The notes under the pieces are model-generated. The model saw nothing but the letters and a program-made list of their open reading frames with translations. It had not been told where the DNA came from and made no database searches. Shown here piece by piece: positions 1-6,827 of a DNA stretch of 38,271 nt. Numbering within the stretch: the stretch's first letter is position 1; every line of letters starts with the position of its first letter. The position numbers and the translations under genes are program-made. The DNA is from a virus. The stretch is taken from positions 1 through 38,271 of IMG/VR virus record IMGVR_UViG_3300031673_000211; one strand, written 5' to 3'.

Positions 1-194
1 CTAAGGTCTGTAAGAGCTGTACAGTACTCTAAACCAGTTATATTTGAAATACCCTTAAAACCAGCAATTAATGATTTTATCCCGACCAAATCAGATGATA
101 GGATATTTCCTGTTGGTTTATTGATCTCTAAACGGATGGTAGCTTCTAAATTTGGATCAGGAAAATTCACAACCATATTATTTTCATTTTTCAT
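1..194 (-). CDS. Internalin-like leucine-rich repeat protein, N-terminal part (runs off the window)
   Basis: The leftward frame starts at ATG 194 behind a GGGGAG ribosome site (201-206) and is open to base 1, so only about 64 N-terminal residues are visible. Near the start it reads VNFPDPNLEATIRLEI, then a stretch ending in ISNITGLEYCTALTDL. This is the usual opening of bacterial leucine-rich-repeat proteins of the internalin type. No signal peptide is visible, so it may be cytoplasmic or a phage structural or adhesion protein. It overlaps the upstream methyltransferase gene by 11 nt and is probably the last gene seen here of the leftward operon. Family call fairly sure; function unknown. Confidence 0.7.
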   Translation of the reverse strand, partial: MKNENNMVVNFPDPNLEATIRLEINKPTGNILSSDLVGIKSLIAGFKGISNITGLEYCTALTDL

Positions 195-999
195 TTATTT
201 CTCCCCACTCTTCCCTTTTACCATATTGTCTACACACATACCACCACCAATGATTGGTTTTGTCAATGCTACACGCATACCGCAATTTATGTTTTTGCGT
301 CTTTTTTTCCTCTGTACCGTCTTTTGTGTACATTGTTGTAAACGGGTTACAACAATAACCGGCAATACAGTTCTTACATGTGTCATCACTTTGTTTTATA
401 ACGTACTGCTGATTACTAATCAAATCAACACAAGTCTTTTCTTTGTATTCTTTTTTCCATATATACCAAGCATAAACTTGCATACCTGTTATATATTTTC
501 CATCATCCCTAATTTCATCGCTTAACATAGGGTAACGGGTGAATGTCTCTATGTTTGTGAGGTAAAACCCATTAAGCCCTGTAAATATTTTTTCGGAAAA
601 CCTTTGTTGTCCGGAAAAATACGATTGCGGCAATAAAAAAGCAAATGCTTTTTGCGCAACAAGGCCGGCTTGCCGGATAAAAGCATCGGCGTGTATAAAC
701 GGCGGATTACCTATTATGTAAGCTGGTTTTTCTGCAACAAAATCAAAAGATTTTAAAAAATCAAATTCAGGATATTGAATTGCCTTAACAGTCTTAAAAT
801 ATTGCTGTAACACCTTTACCATCGCGCCCTTACCTGCTGCCGGCTCCAATACTGGCAGCGTAAAATCAAAAAAATCTTTATACTTATCTATAAATTGTCT
901 TGTCATAGAATAAGGTGTCTGGTAATCATCATCCTTATTGCGTTGACCTTGATTAACCTTACTATAACATTTACCCGTTTTATTTTTTTCTTTTTCCAT
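184..999 (-). CDS. DNA adenine N6-methyltransferase-like protein
   Basis: 271 aa, ATG 999 behind AGGAAAAAG. Residues 26-28 read YQTP-like (DYQTPYSM), residues 50-58 give the SAM-binding motif I (VLEPAAGKG), and 98-101 give the catalytic NPPF motif within IIGNPPF. This order (motif I before NPPF) is that of N6-adenine methyltransferases related to phage Dam-like and type IIG enzymes. The last 65 residues are rich in Cys and aromatic residues (CKNC, GYCC), perhaps a zinc-binding tail. No restriction partner is seen nearby, so an orphan methylase protecting or marking phage DNA is likely. The start overlaps the preceding small gene by 20 nt. Confidence 0.8.
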   Translation of the reverse strand: MEKEKNKTGKCYSKVNQGQRNKDDDYQTPYSMTRQFIDKYKDFFDFTLPVLEPAAGKGAMVKVLQQYFKTVKAIQYPEFDFLKSFDFVAEKPAYIIGNPPFIHADAFIRQAGLVAQKAFAFLLPQSYFSGQQRFSEKIFTGLNGFYLTNIETFTRYPMLSDEIRDDGKYITGMQVYAWYIWKKEYKEKTCVDLISNQQYVIKQSDDTCKNCIAGYCCNPFTTMYTKDGTEEKKTQKHKLRYACSIDKTNHWWWYVCRQYGKREEWGEINEK

Positions 1000-1117
1000 T
1001 CTTTTTCCTTAATCCGTATTTATTTAATTCGTGCATTATATAAGCATCCAATAACCAATATAGAATCAATCCACCACTAAACATCATGTACAAAAGAAAC
1101 CACAATTGATAACCCAT
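980..1117 (-). CDS. Small single-span membrane protein
   Basis: 45 aa. ATG 1117 shares one base with the stop of the upstream gene (TAATG) and sits behind GGGAG. The first 30 residues (MGYQLWFLLYMMFSGGLILYWLL...) form one hydrophobic segment, followed by a very basic tail (KKNGKRKK), so a cytoplasmic C-terminus is expected. The coupled start and good ribosome site support a real gene. Function unknown; placement in the replication operon is the only clue. Confidence 0.6.
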   Translation of the reverse strand: MGYQLWFLLYMMFSGGLILYWLLDAYIMHELNKYGLRKKNGKRKK

Positions 1118-1464
1118 TAATAATCTCCCTTTTCCTTATTCTCTTTTGCCGTCTTAACATCCGCACGTATACCATCACGCCAAGGTGTCTTAACACCTTT
1201 GACCCGATGTTCTTTTTTCATACTATAATGATTATGTTCAACTCCTGTAAATTCTTTTCCTTTTTCTGTTATATACCAAAAACCGCCCTTTTTGTGCACT
1301 CTGTAACCGGTTCCATACAACACCTGTTTTAGCGTGACTTTTTTTGTTTTGATGCTGTCGGGCCATTCCATATATATGTTAATTGATTTGACTCCGTGTA
1401 CACTAACTTTACAGGCCCCTAAAAGTATATCGGCATCTTTTTGTAATTGTTCTGATATTTTCAT
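1117..1464 (-). CDS. Hypothetical protein (115 aa)
   Basis: ATG 1464 overlaps the upstream stop by 4 nt (ATGA). No membrane segment. The middle reads TLKQVLYGTGYRVHKKGGFW followed by YI, which loosely recalls the STN fold of secretins (L..L.GTG......WYI), but the similarity is short and I do not rely on it. The C-terminal third is charged and probably flexible. Family not recognised. Confidence 0.6.
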   Translation of the reverse strand: MKISEQLQKDADILLGACKVSVHGVKSINIYMEWPDSIKTKKVTLKQVLYGTGYRVHKKGGFWYITEKGKEFTGVEHNHYSMKKEHRVKGVKTPWRDGIRADVKTAKENKEKGDY

Positions 1465-2507
1465 TCCAAAATCCCCCTTAATATTATATGCAGGCCCACA
1501 ACAGGCAGAAAATCAATAAGTATCGCAATAATTACGAAAATAATCAACTGTAATATATTCGCATCAAAATTAAACATACTTTGAAAGTGCTCAAAAGGAC
1601 TTTTAATCTCGATTTTTTCAAACTGGATTTTTTTTGCTTCAATCATTATGGCCTTTTCATTTTCAAGTCTGTCAATATCCTTTTCATATTTTTGAATTTG
1701 TAAAACCTTTTTCCAGATCCGATCATACAATTTCTTATACTCGTTTGAATCGCTTTCATATTTTTCTATACGCGTTTTTAGATCTTCCCTCATTGAATTT
1801 CGATCGGTAATTTCATTATAACAAAAATCTATTTTTTTCTGCAAAGCGGCATATAAGTCAATGTCATTCTGGTTATTATTGTTTTGAAATCTAATATTAT
1901 TCTCTTTTGCATCTTTCACAGCCGATTGGCCTGTGATCGACGTAAAAACGCTAAACATTGTAATGACTAACCATATTGCCAGGTATGTTATCCGTTTTTG
2001 TTTGATGCCAAAGTAAAAACACACAATACCAGCAAGAGTCACACTCCCGGAAAATGAGTAGGCAAGATGTTTGCTTTCAATAAAAAACACAAAAAACTCT
2101 TTGGCGTACAAAACAGTCAAAATAAGCGGTGTTACTATGGTTGCAAGCACTAACACTAAAAACACAGTTTTCTTTAATTTTGACCCCCTTTTGTTCGTCT
2201 CCTGTGGTGTTTTTACAGAGTCTTTAATTTGCGGTTTTTCTTGTGTTTCTTCCTGTATTTCTTCCTGTATTTCTTCCGGTGCCTTCAAAACTTTATAATG
2301 TGCCACATTTCTTCCTAATACTTTTCTTTTTATAAGCGCTTTTAGTAGGTCTTGAAGTGTGCCCATATCACACTTCATGTACTCAACCATTACAGGGAAA
2401 GTCGGAAATGTGTCACGACTTTTTTTTAATCCCTGACTTTTTTTATCTTTTACGTAATTAACAATAAACTGGTATAAAAGCTTTTGTTGTTTTTCAAACT
2501 CTGTCAT
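1461..2507 (-). CDS. Four-span membrane protein with N-terminal winged-helix-like domain and coiled coil
   Basis: 348 aa, ATG 2507 behind AGGAG. Residues 1-75 look like a small helical or winged-helix domain, followed by a Glu/Gln-rich repeat (EEIQEEIQEETQEKPQ). Hydrophobic segments lie near 112-135, 145-168 and 172-190. Residues about 215-300 are a strong coiled coil rich in Lys and Glu, and a last hydrophobic segment covers about 318-345. A cytosolic DNA- or protein-binding head on a membrane anchor could tether replication or act in exclusion, but this is inference. Family not recognised. Confidence 0.65.
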   Translation of the reverse strand: MTEFEKQQKLLYQFIVNYVKDKKSQGLKKSRDTFPTFPVMVEYMKCDMGTLQDLLKALIKRKVLGRNVAHYKVLKAPEEIQEEIQEETQEKPQIKDSVKTPQETNKRGSKLKKTVFLVLVLATIVTPLILTVLYAKEFFVFFIESKHLAYSFSGSVTLAGIVCFYFGIKQKRITYLAIWLVITMFSVFTSITGQSAVKDAKENNIRFQNNNNQNDIDLYAALQKKIDFCYNEITDRNSMREDLKTRIEKYESDSNEYKKLYDRIWKKVLQIQKYEKDIDRLENEKAIMIEAKKIQFEKIEIKSPFEHFQSMFNFDANILQLIIFVIIAILIDFLPVVGLHIILRGILE

Positions 2508-2534
2508 TTCACATTCTCCTTTCTTGATTTACTA

Positions 2535-3113
2535 TCATTTTAATCCTTCCAATTCTTCCAGTTTTTTTAAAAGCGATTCTTTACTTTTCCGCCACGCATC
2601 CAATGTCGATATACGCATTTGAATAACGGTAAATGGATCTTTACTGTCAATCACGCTTTGTAATATGTTAATCTCTGTTGTTAGTGAGGTAATTTCTGTT
2701 TTAGTTGCTTCTATTAATTTATAATCAGTATAATGTTGTGTAGACTTAACGGGAAATAGTGTAGTGAGATCATCTGCCATTTGTGCTTTATTACCAGTCA
2801 TAGACTGCGGTTTAAGTATTTTTTTATACTTTATATGCGGTTGAAAATATCCTGCGGCATTCGCTTTATTCAAAAACGAACTAATATTAGCAATTATTGT
2901 TTTCTTTGTCTTATCGCCTGTATTTTTTTGTTTGTTTATCACTGCCATATATAGTTCTAAGTCTTCTAATGACAATGTAAAAACACTTCTAGCCGAATGA
3001 TTTGTTATGTTAAGTAGCTCAATAATGTTGCGTCTATATGTTGCTTTTACGCCTGAATTTAAATGTGAAAAAAACACTTTCATGATACCATTTATACTTT
3101 GAATTTTATTCAT
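2535..3113 (-). CDS. Lone tyrosine-recombinase core-binding-like domain protein
   Basis: 192 aa, ATG 3113 behind GGAAGG. Residues 12-95 (FFSHLNSGVKATYRRNIIEL... through FLNKANAAGYFQ) have the spacing and helix pattern of the SAM-like core-binding domain at the start of phage integrases and XerC/D. The rest is not a catalytic domain: there is no R...HxxR...Y set, and residues 120-192 are a charged coiled coil. It therefore cannot catalyse recombination alone. It may be a DNA-binding protein derived from an integrase, or a truncated one. The fold call comes from pattern only. Confidence 0.55.
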   Translation of the reverse strand: MNKIQSINGIMKVFFSHLNSGVKATYRRNIIELLNITNHSARSVFTLSLEDLELYMAVINKQKNTGDKTKKTIIANISSFLNKANAAGYFQPHIKYKKILKPQSMTGNKAQMADDLTTLFPVKSTQHYTDYKLIEATKTEITSLTTEINILQSVIDSKDPFTVIQMRISTLDAWRKSKESLLKKLEELEGLK

Positions 3114-3129
3114 TCTTTACCTTCCTTTT

Positions 3130-3180
3130 TTAATTGTACACTTCATGCCATTTGTTATAATTTCTAATCTCTTCTTTCAT
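3130..3180 (-). CDS. Possible 16-residue microprotein
   Basis: A minimal frame (MKEEIRNYNKWHEVYN, stop 3130) starts at ATG 3180 directly behind an unusually strong purine-rich ribosome site (GGGGGAAGGAAA). It lies between two longer genes of the operon. The ribosome site is the only evidence; it may instead be a translated leader coupling the genes on either side. Confidence 0.3.
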   Translation of the reverse strand: MKEEIRNYNKWHEVYN

Positions 3181-3198
3181 TTTCCTTCCCCCTTTTAT

Positions 3199-3435
3199 TC
3201 AATCTAATTCCAATACTTTTGCTCGCTGATTTTCTGTAATTTCTTTTCTGTAAATCCAACGGTCCCTGTGCTCCCGACATGCTTCTAATGTAGAACGTAC
3301 ACAAGAAAATAAACCATGTACTTTATGTCGAAAATCATATTGACACATTTCTTTTTTTATAAAAGAACTGTAAAACATTTCATAACTCTCTTTACCTTCT
3401 TTACAAACACTACAACCGTTTTTATCGCTTTTCAT
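3199..3435 (-). CDS. Small cysteine-rich protein, probable zinc binding
   Basis: 78 aa, ATG 3435 behind AAGGTGGTAG. CSVC at residues 8-11, then further Cys and His residues (C31, H37, H40, C45, C53, H56) suggest one or two zinc sites. Its ribosome site and the preceding TTAACTTTAAATAAGG copy the leader of the next gene upstream (3645), so the two genes or their leaders probably share an origin. Function unknown. Confidence 0.6.
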   Translation of the reverse strand: MKSDKNGCSVCKEGKESYEMFYSSFIKKEMCQYDFRHKVHGLFSCVRSTLEACREHRDRWIYRKEITENQRAKVLELD

Positions 3436-3481
3436 AACCTACCACCTTATTTAAAGTTAATTCGCCTACCTTTTATTTTTA

Positions 3482-3508
3482 ATGCCGGACGCACCAAACA
3501 CCCGGCAT
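3482..3508 (-). other. Intercistronic hairpin
   Basis: Perfect 7-bp stem ATGCCGG/CCGGCAT with a 13-nt loop, between the 42-aa and 78-aa genes. On the leftward transcript it is followed by A-rich rather than U-rich sequence, so it is a poor intrinsic terminator and more likely an RNA-stability or processing element. Confidence 0.4.
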
Positions 3509-3516
3509 ATTATTAT

Positions 3517-3645
3517 TTAATATTCCTTTTTAATATGCCCCATACTCTCGTAAGATCGCAATCTCTGTGACCGCGCTTTTAATTTTTCATATTCCGCTTT
3601 TGTAATTGTAACCATTATTTCATTGTTTGTATTCTTCTTCTTCAT
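3517..3645 (-). CDS. Small basic hypothetical protein (42 aa)
   Basis: ATG 3645 behind AAGGTGGTGG, the ribosome site shared by the dispersed promoter-leader cassettes. The sequence MKKKNTNNEIMVTITKAEYE then KLKARSQRLRSYESM suggests a short beta strand followed by a helix, similar to the start of small helical proteins annotated as antitoxins or coiled coils; no firm family. It is the first gene of a cassette promoter, which supports expression. Confidence 0.55.
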   Translation of the reverse strand: MKKKNTNNEIMVTITKAEYEKLKARSQRLRSYESMGHIKKEY

Positions 3646-3728
3646 AACCACCACCTTATTTAAGTTAATTTTAAGCTAGTTACAAACTAACTCAATATAA
3701 CTATAAACTATAAGTTTGTTTTTGTCAA
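3646..3728 (-). promoter_or_regulatory. Leftward promoter-hairpin-leader cassette
   Basis: Read leftward: TTGACA (3723-3728), 17-nt spacer, TATAGT (3700-3705), then a 7-bp hairpin with a 3-nt loop (3675-3691, GTTAGTT tgt AACTAGC), then TTAACTTAAATAAGGTGGT up to the ATG at 3645. The same parts in the same order occur on the other strand at 29394, 30595, 35808 and 37244. The promoter overlaps the 3' end of the primase gene. Confidence 0.75.
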
Positions 3729-4628
3729 CAAGTTTTTATATGTTTTCTTAACTTTCTTCATAAACAACTTACTTTCATCTTGTGTAAGGTTGTCGGCGGC
3801 CTTTTCAGCACTTATAATAAAACTAACTACACCCAAGCTATCAAGTAACAAACTAAGTTTTTGACTACCGTCTCTGCCTGCGCTATCAGGATCAAAGTAG
3901 ATGAAAACTACCTTGAAACAAGATAGTAACAAGACTTGTTGCTCTGTGAAGATACGACCTAAGGTCGCGCAAGTGTTATCGCCTAACTTCCAAACTTTCA
4001 TAAATCCCTCTGTTACTATACACCAATCTTTTTGACAGTTATCGAAGTTGTAAAGTATATGCTTATGGTGTACTATCTCTTTTGGCTTTGAACACGCTTT
4101 GTACCGTTGCTCGCTTTGATTAGTTATGTCTCTCCCCTGGTAGCTAACCAACTTTTTATTGTAAAAAAAGGGTACAACAACCCTTAATCGATATGCACCA
4201 AGTGGGCCGGTCCCTGTTATCTTATACTTATGTATGAGGTAATCAGGGCTAAATCCTCTTTGTTTCAAGTAGTTTTTATGTACTTTTGTTAGATTTTGCC
4301 CTGGTAATATAACTTTTTTGGGTATTTCTTTTAGTTTTCTTTCATTATTGTTTAATTTTAATAATAATTGATAACCTGGACGATACTGTTTTACGATCTG
4401 TTGTGGGCTCGTATCCGGTGCAAGTAGTTTTAGTGTGGCAAAAATTGATTTTTTACCACATTTCCAACAGCTCGCACCCATACCATTTTTTGCAATTCCA
4501 AAATGGTACCCGTGATCATCACAGCCAGGGAAAGGGCAATGAATATTTAAGAAATTTTCAGACGTGTTTGGACCTTCCGTAATGAAATCAATATTGTAAT
4601 CCCCTAGAAACCGTTCAACATCGAACAT
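3708..4628 (-). CDS. DNA primase, zinc-finger plus TOPRIM
   Basis: 306 aa counted from ATG 4628 (a TTG eight codons upstream is possible). The N-terminus carries a CHC2-like zinc site: C31, C36, C54 and C57 in CPFPGCDDHGYHFGI and CWKCGKKS. The C-terminal half is a TOPRIM fold with the acidic WCIVTEG (Glu207) and YFDPDSAGRDG (Asp246, Asp248). It therefore makes RNA primers on single-stranded DNA at the fork. It is shorter than DnaG and lacks a helicase domain, so it should partner the DnaB-like helicase at 9911. It follows a 36-aa gene by 4 nt, whose last codons contain its ribosome site. Confidence 0.85.
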   Translation of the reverse strand: MFDVERFLGDYNIDFITEGPNTSENFLNIHCPFPGCDDHGYHFGIAKNGMGASCWKCGKKSIFATLKLLAPDTSPQQIVKQYRPGYQLLLKLNNNERKLKEIPKKVILPGQNLTKVHKNYLKQRGFSPDYLIHKYKITGTGPLGAYRLRVVVPFFYNKKLVSYQGRDITNQSEQRYKACSKPKEIVHHKHILYNFDNCQKDWCIVTEGFMKVWKLGDNTCATLGRIFTEQQVLLLSCFKVVFIYFDPDSAGRDGSQKLSLLLDSLGVVSFIISAEKAADNLTQDESKLFMKKVKKTYKNLLTKTNL

Positions 4629-4632
4629 TATT

Positions 4633-4743
4633 TTAAAATTCCTTTTCTGCAAAGACTTTTTTCAATTCATACCACATAACAATGAATACACAACCGGCTA
4701 AAAATGCACAAAAACATAACACTCCTGTTCGGAAACCTGTCAT
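4633..4743 (-). CDS. Small membrane protein (36 aa)
   Basis: ATG 4743 lies behind a near-perfect ribosome site (AAAGGAGG). Residues 5-24 (RTGVLCFCAFLAGCVFIVMW) are one hydrophobic span with three Cys, and the tail is charged. It sits between helicase and primase with 13- and 4-nt gaps, so it is co-translated with replication proteins. Function unknown; perhaps a membrane tether. Confidence 0.6.
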   Translation of the reverse strand: MTGFRTGVLCFCAFLAGCVFIVMWYELKKVFAEKEF

Positions 4744-4756
4744 TTAAAAACCTCCT

Positions 4757-6394
4757 TTACAAGTTCACAATGTCCGTAAACCCTTCTTTCTTATAATCAT
4801 CAATCCTCATAAGTGTATGTTTTTCAAGTATGCAATTATGACTATCAAAAAAATCATATACATTAACACTAGTTTTACCTGTATCAATCCTTAACGCACG
4901 CCCTAACCTTTGTATTGTTTGTATATAGCTTTTTCCCCCGCCGGCAATTATCAATGTGCGTATACAATTAATAGATATACCCTGATCAAATATACCGGAC
5001 GCGATTAATACAAAGTCATCTGTATTATTGAAAAGCTCCACATTATATTCACGGATAGACACAGCATCGCTACCGGAAATAAATACGCTGTTAGGGATGA
5101 TAGAAGCAAGTTTTTGCCCGTGTTCGATCCTTTTCACCAATATCATAGTTTTGTTTGATTTTAGGGTTATTTCTTTGATCTTTTGATTCCTTATGTCGTT
5201 GTCAATAATTCCCATTTGTTCGGCATTTCTCCAGCGTTTCTCGTATAAGTTATCTGGTTTGGTAATTGGCACCATGAATATTCTAGGCTTTGCTATTTTT
5301 TCCTGGGCAATGAGATTTATAGCTGGCAATGTATACTCAATATCTCCAATGTACTCTTGCACTTTAAGTTTTTTGATTCTTTCTTTTTCGACAAATGGCG
5401 TTGCAGAAAAGCCAAATCGATAAATAAAATCATTACTTTGAAGAAATGACCGAAATGTGTATGACACTGCTGTGTGACATTCATCAACAATTACAGTATC
5501 ATATTTTTCTTTCAACTTGTGTACAGAATTGATACTGCACATAATTATTTTTCTACCTTTCTCATCAACTACCGCACCTGTAATAATGCCTACATTGAGT
5601 CCGGCATCCTGTGCGCGTTTGTAGGTTTGTCTTAATACTGATACCGCTTTGAACAGTAATAATACTTTTCTATTCATTAATTTACAAAGGGCGAGAAATA
5701 TTTCAGATTTTCCGCCGCTTGTCGGAAGCTTAATTACCACGTTTACTTTTTTAAGACAGACCTTAACGGCCTTTATTTGGTAATCATATAATGACAAGTA
5801 ACTGAGACAATCCTTAATTTCACTGTTTGTAAACTTGTACTTAGTTTTGTTTCTTTTATCGTTAGTTTTGACCTTGTTATTATCTAGTTTTAATCTAGCT
5901 ACAAGCCCTTTTTTGAACCCTATACCCATTTTTACATAAGGGTTAGTTTTGTTTTTTTCTAAACTAGCAAACTCTACTGTTTGACGTTTGCTTGCGTCAT
6001 ATGATCCCGATAAGTAACACATACTATAATCATACGTTTGATATACAATCAATAATCTATTGAGAAAATCAGTATCTTTTGATTTTATCGTCAAATGGTT
6101 GTTATACAATTGAACGGTAATCGGCTTATTGCTAATTAGTTTGTCTGAGTTAGTTTCTTTGCAGCCTGGTTTGAAAGTTATATCGAAACCTAATTTTCTA
6201 ATTATCTTCAATGTTTCCGGGCGGTTATGTACTATCCATTGTTTGTTATAGTCTGTGTATTTTCTGTATTTACTTGGAATTGTTCTTATTGCAGCAATGA
6301 TTTTAATAAATTCCGGACGTGGTAGATATTTTATTTTCAGTGTGAATTTGTCATCAACGCAAATCGCCTCAAGCACGATTTCTTTACTAATCAA
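4757..6394 (-). CDS. Superfamily 2 DNA helicase, UvsW-like
   Basis: 545 aa, TTG start at 6394 chosen because AGGAG stands 6 nt upstream. Walker A is TSGGKS (225-230), motif II DECH (304-307), motif III SATP (330-333) and motif VI QRLGRALR (495-502). The N-terminal 190 residues are a separate domain that probably recognises DNA. Phage relatives such as T4 UvsW unwind branched DNA and R-loops and help restart replication. It is the first gene of the leftward operon, 28 bp from the -10 box at 6422, so it should be expressed early. Exact substrate unknown. Confidence 0.8.
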   Translation of the reverse strand: MISKEIVLEAICVDDKFTLKIKYLPRPEFIKIIAAIRTIPSKYRKYTDYNKQWIVHNRPETLKIIRKLGFDITFKPGCKETNSDKLISNKPITVQLYNNHLTIKSKDTDFLNRLLIVYQTYDYSMCYLSGSYDASKRQTVEFASLEKNKTNPYVKMGIGFKKGLVARLKLDNNKVKTNDKRNKTKYKFTNSEIKDCLSYLSLYDYQIKAVKVCLKKVNVVIKLPTSGGKSEIFLALCKLMNRKVLLLFKAVSVLRQTYKRAQDAGLNVGIITGAVVDEKGRKIIMCSINSVHKLKEKYDTVIVDECHTAVSYTFRSFLQSNDFIYRFGFSATPFVEKERIKKLKVQEYIGDIEYTLPAINLIAQEKIAKPRIFMVPITKPDNLYEKRWRNAEQMGIIDNDIRNQKIKEITLKSNKTMILVKRIEHGQKLASIIPNSVFISGSDAVSIREYNVELFNNTDDFVLIASGIFDQGISINCIRTLIIAGGGKSYIQTIQRLGRALRIDTGKTSVNVYDFFDSHNCILEKHTLMRIDDYKKEGFTDIVNL

Positions 6395-6421
6395 TTTGAG
6401 CTCCTATTTTTTGTTTTTATA

Positions 6422-6450
6422 TTATTACCATATCCATAGATTTTTGTCAA
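6422..6450 (-). promoter_or_regulatory. Leftward sigma70-type promoter
   Basis: On the minus strand: TTGACA (6445-6450), 17-nt spacer, TAATAA (6422-6427). It drives the helicase-primase operon; transcription would start near 6414, some 20 nt before the TTG start codon. Confidence 0.75.
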
Positions 6451-6679
6451 GTAATTTGTATTCTTGTAATCAATTGATGTACAAAACTGTAACTAAAAGT
6501 ATTGATATGTTGTGTAATACAAGAGGTCAATTATAACCAAAATTATACAAAAGTGTAACGCATAATGAATGAAAATGTTTAAAATATAAGAAATATGTTT
6601 ATAAACTTTGTAGAATCAAAAGTATAAAACATACAAGACTACTACATAAATGTATAGTAAAAATAGTTAAAAATACATG

Positions 6680-6712
6680 TTGATATAGTAACATACTTAT
6701 GTTACTATATCA
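6680..6712 (+). promoter_or_regulatory. Rightward promoter overlapped by a 14-bp perfect inverted repeat (operator)
   Basis: TTGATA (6680-6685), 17-nt spacer, TACTAT (6703-6708). The inverted repeat TGATATAGTAACAT (6681-6694) / ATGTTACTATATCA (6699-6712), with a 4-nt centre, covers both boxes. A dimeric repressor bound there would occlude RNA polymerase. It could also form a cruciform or an origin element. Confidence 0.6.
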
Positions 6713-6827
6713 CAAACAAGAATGTAATAATATTACGAACAGTAGTAAAAATATAGTGTTGCATAGTGAAAATATGATGATGATATTATTATAAAAACTA
6801 TAAAACATTTATTTATAGGGGGAAAAA

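Larger units (their letters stand above)
6395..6827. promoter_or_regulatory. Divergent intergenic regulatory region
   Basis: 433 bp, very AT-rich, no gene on either strand. It holds the leftward promoter (6422-6450), a promoter-operator palindrome (6680-6712), a repeated AGTAAAAATA (6656 and 6744) and a weaker rightward candidate (TTGCAT at 6759 with TATTAT at 6784, 19-nt spacer). It is the switch point between leftward and rightward transcription. Confidence 0.6.
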
